In this document: in pieces, positions 62,288-64,000 of the stretch | Layout: each line of letters starts with the position of its first letter | Position numbering within the stretch: position 1 is the first letter of the stretch | Source: an uncultured Bacteroidales bacterium | GTDB lineage: Bacteria; Bacteroidota; Bacteroidia; Bacteroidales; Paludibacteraceae | DNA length: 64,000 nt | Assembly: GCA_937907165.1 (NCBI GenBank) | Contig: CALCUH010000150.1 | Span: 28,769 to 92,768 of the forward strand | Direction of reading: 5' to 3' | Notes under the pieces: generated by a model | Database searches by the model: none | What the model saw: only the letters and a program-made list of their open reading frames with translations | What the model was told of the DNA's origin: nothing | Translations under genes and position numbers: made by a program

Positions 62288-63277
62288 ATGAAAACACAAT
62301 TTGTCACAAACATAATCTCTGCATTATCTTCGGTTTTATCACATTCTCAGTTATCAGTTGTAGAAGCCGCCCTTTCCAAAGAATTGCTCAATTACCAGCT
62401 TTCCCCCTCGCTCTCACAATCACAGCAGCTCCAAAAGGAGAACGCAGATCTTCAGTCTGCGTTTCTATCTGCCAAGCGCATAGAGGGTTGCTCCGAGCGC
62501 ACACTGAAATATTACGAATCTATTATCTCCCATTTTATCACCGGCCATTCTTGTAGCCTTCAAGACATCACCACCAACCATATTCGCGCCTATCTTGCAG
62601 AATATGAGCAGTCTTCCCACGCATCTCACGTCACTATCGACAACATGCGCCGTATTCTCAGCAGTTTCTTCGCATGGCTTGAAGATGAAGACTATATTGT
62701 TAAATCTCCAGTTAGAAAGATCCATAAAATCCGTTCCGAGCAGAAGGTCAAGGAAACGTTCACCGACGAACAACTTGAGCGTATGCGTGACAACTGCCAT
62801 TCCCCACGCAACCTTGCCATCATCGACCTTCTCGCCTCTACCGGCATGCGTATCGGCGAACTGGTCTTGCTCAACCGTTCCGACATCAATTACCACGAAC
62901 GCCAATGCGTTGTTCTTGGCAAGGGCAACAAACAGCGTGAGGTATATTTCAACGCTAAAGCCAAACTGCATCTGCAAGCCTATATCAGCTCACGAACCGA
63001 TAGCGAAGAAGCACTTTTTGTCAGTTCCAACACGCACAAACGCCTATCCATCAACGCCATCGAAAGGATGATCCGTCTATTAGGCCAGCGGCTCAGCATA
63101 GCAAAATCCCATCCGCACAAGTTCCGCCGCACACTCGCCACCATGGCGATAGACAAGGGCATGCCCATCGAGCAGGTTCAACGCCTGCTCGGTCATTCAA
63201 AAATCGACACTACCCTGCATTATGCGATGGTTAACCAGCAGAATGTCAAGGTGGCACATCGGAAATTTATATGTTAA
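62288..63277 (+). CDS. Tyrosine recombinase (integrase family) of the hsdS locus
   Basis: From ATG 62288 the product has 329 residues (MKTQFVTNIISALSSVLSHS). The frame is open 24 codons further up, but those would run over site B. An N-terminal SAM-like core-binding domain (~65-155) precedes the catalytic domain. Catalytic residues visible: Arg in 'TGMRIGELVLLN', Lys in 'GKGNKQREVYF', H-x-x-R in 'HPHKFRRTLATM', His in 'LLGHSKIDTT', and the Tyr nucleophile in 'LHYAMV'. Enzymes of this kind, coded among hsdS genes, shuffle specificity domains by site-specific recombination in other bacteria. Confidence 0.92.
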   Translation: MKTQFVTNIISALSSVLSHSQLSVVEAALSKELLNYQLSPSLSQSQQLQKENADLQSAFLSAKRIEGCSERTLKYYESIISHFITGHSCSLQDITTNHIRAYLAEYEQSSHASHVTIDNMRRILSSFFAWLEDEDYIVKSPVRKIHKIRSEQKVKETFTDEQLERMRDNCHSPRNLAIIDLLASTGMRIGELVLLNRSDINYHERQCVVLGKGNKQREVYFNAKAKLHLQAYISSRTDSEEALFVSSNTHKRLSINAIERMIRLLGQRLSIAKSHPHKFRRTLATMAIDKGMPIEQVQRLLGHSKIDTTLHYAMVNQQNVKVAHRKFIC

Positions 63278-63432
63278 ATTCCTTTTTGCTTATAAATAGT
63301 TTATATAATGAAGTGCCAATAATCCTAGTGGTAAAACCATTATATAGTCTGCCATGTGTGCAGGTTTAGCCATTGTTAGTATAAACAATTATAGTGCCAT
63401 AACTATTTCTTTGCCAATTAGTCACATATTCA

Positions 63433-63463
63433 TTTACCATTCTGCCAAAAAAGTTTATATTTG
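63433..63463 (+). promoter_or_regulatory. Promoter of the second hsdS
   Basis: TTTA (63433-63436, one mismatch to TTTG), 19 nt, TATATTTG (63456-63463). Transcription would start near 63470, just before the gene, so the second hsdS is the expressed copy. Confidence 0.5.
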
Positions 63464-63476
63464 CTTGACAAAATCA

Positions 63477-64000
63477 ATGTTTATGAAAGAACACAAACTA
63501 TCAGAACTGCTTTCGATAAAAAATGGCAAAGACCACAAGGCTTTAGCCAATGGTCAATACCCCGTATACGGTAGCGGTGGCATTATGCGGTATGTTGACT
63601 CGTACCTTTATGACAAACCTAGCATATTACTTCCACGTAAGGGTTCTCTTGATAATATTCAGTATGCAGATTCCCCATTTTGGACTGTTGACACAATCTA
63701 TTATACAGAAATCAATGAAGAACTTGCTTATCCTTATTATCTGTATTATTACCTCCGTCAGCTTGATTTAAGTAACTTGGACTCTGGAACAGGTGTACCA
63801 AGCATGACATTTGATAGCTACTATCACATCAAAGTAAAGCTCCCTGGTATTGAAACCCAACGCCAAATTGCATCCGTTCTCTCCAATCTCGATAAAAAAA
63901 TCGCCATCAATCGTCAAATAAATTGCGATTTAGAGGCTATGGCAAAGCAACTCTACGACTATTGGTTCGTGCAGTTTGACTTCCCTAATGAGGAAGGCAA
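63477..64000 (+). CDS. hsdS: HsdS, type I restriction specificity subunit (C-terminus outside window)
   Basis: The frame opens at ATG 63477 (or ATG 63483, two codons later) and runs to the window edge, 174 codons. The first target-recognition domain ('KLSELLSIKNGKDHKALANG', 'YPVYGSGGIMRYVDSY', 'LPRKGSLDNIQYADSPFWTV', 'SGTGVPSMTFDSYYHIKVKL') is followed by the conserved spacer 'ETQRQIASVLSNLDKKIAIN' and 'CDLEAMAKQLYDYWFVQFDF'. HsdS directs HsdM and HsdR to a bipartite DNA site, each TRD reading one half. HsdM and HsdR are not in the window and probably lie to the right. Confidence 0.93.
   Translation, partial: MFMKEHKLSELLSIKNGKDHKALANGQYPVYGSGGIMRYVDSYLYDKPSILLPRKGSLDNIQYADSPFWTVDTIYYTEINEELAYPYYLYYYLRQLDLSNLDSGTGVPSMTFDSYYHIKVKLPGIETQRQIASVLSNLDKKIAINRQINCDLEAMAKQLYDYWFVQFDFPNEEG
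63920..64000 (+). repeat. Direct repeat, copy 2, with core site C at its left edge
   Basis: Identical to 61464-61544; it continues beyond the window. It begins with AAATTGCGATTT (63920-63931), the part of the core common to sites A, B and C. The junction falls between the first TRD and the second-half coding region. Confidence 0.95.

Noticed and set aside
61464..64000. Assembly duplication as the cause of the identical hsdS segments
   Set aside because: The repeat starts exactly at the TRD boundary and at the recombinase-like core, and the flanks differ completely, which fits biology better than an assembly fault; read data could still overturn this.

Overview
The window looks like a chromosomal segment from a member of the Bacteroidota, most likely order Bacteroidales; the genus cannot be settled from the sequence alone. 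The evidence is a fused str-S10-spc-alpha ribosomal cluster that has fusA but no tuf, promoters of the Bacteroidota type (-33 TTTG, -7 TAnnTTTG) rather than Shine-Dalgarno-led signals, secreted proteins with C-terminal domains resembling type IX secretion sorting signals, and WG-repeat, BspA-like and GDYXXLXY proteins.

Layout. 1-6.3 kb: the N-terminal part of a giant secreted beta-helix protein, a small exported protein and a lipoprotein. 6.3-25.1 kb: pyrH, then one minus-strand run (rplQ back to rpsL) with 29 ribosomal proteins, rpoA, secY, map, infA and fusA. 25.4-28.6 kb: a PgpH-like 7TM-HD phosphodiesterase and an unknown protein, both plus strand. 28.6-33.8 kb: a minus-strand operon of DEAD-box helicase, low-molecular-weight tyrosine phosphatase, a polytopic membrane protein and a PD40 lipoprotein with a CxxCH motif. 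33.8-40.2 kb: an alkaline-phosphatase-fold membrane transferase, a WG-repeat protein and priA. 40.4-43.1 kb: a BspA-like secreted protein. 43.2-46.2 kb: a DUF2157 / DUF4401-like / GDYXXLXY membrane operon, divergent from the previous gene. 46.4-51.5 kb: a small basic protein, a tail-fibre-like protein fused to a histidine phosphatase, a partner with a sorting domain, and an exported TonB-C-terminal protein.

51.7-64 kb is accessory in character: AT-rich, with many orphan genes and clear signs of decay and mobility. It holds a membrane-protein pseudogene (in-frame TAG plus a frameshift in a T8 run), a cysteine-rich exported protein, a GNAT acetyltransferase, an internally deleted IS256-type element, a ribbon-helix-helix gene behind five 11-bp direct repeats, an ssb mini-gene that keeps only both ends of SSB, a second BspA-like protein, a double zinc-ribbon protein behind a long structured leader, and a type I restriction specificity (hsdS) locus with a tyrosine recombinase.

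The strongest candidate for a special system is the last 2.6 kb. A one-TRD hsdS cassette, a tyrosine recombinase and the start of a second hsdS share a direct repeat of at least 81 bp. A 15-bp core at the edge of that repeat recurs in inverted orientation, as part of an 18-bp dyad, just upstream of the recombinase. This fits a specificity-switching (phase-variable) restriction-modification locus. The second most interesting is the structured leader plus double zinc-ribbon gene at 59.96-61.03 kb.
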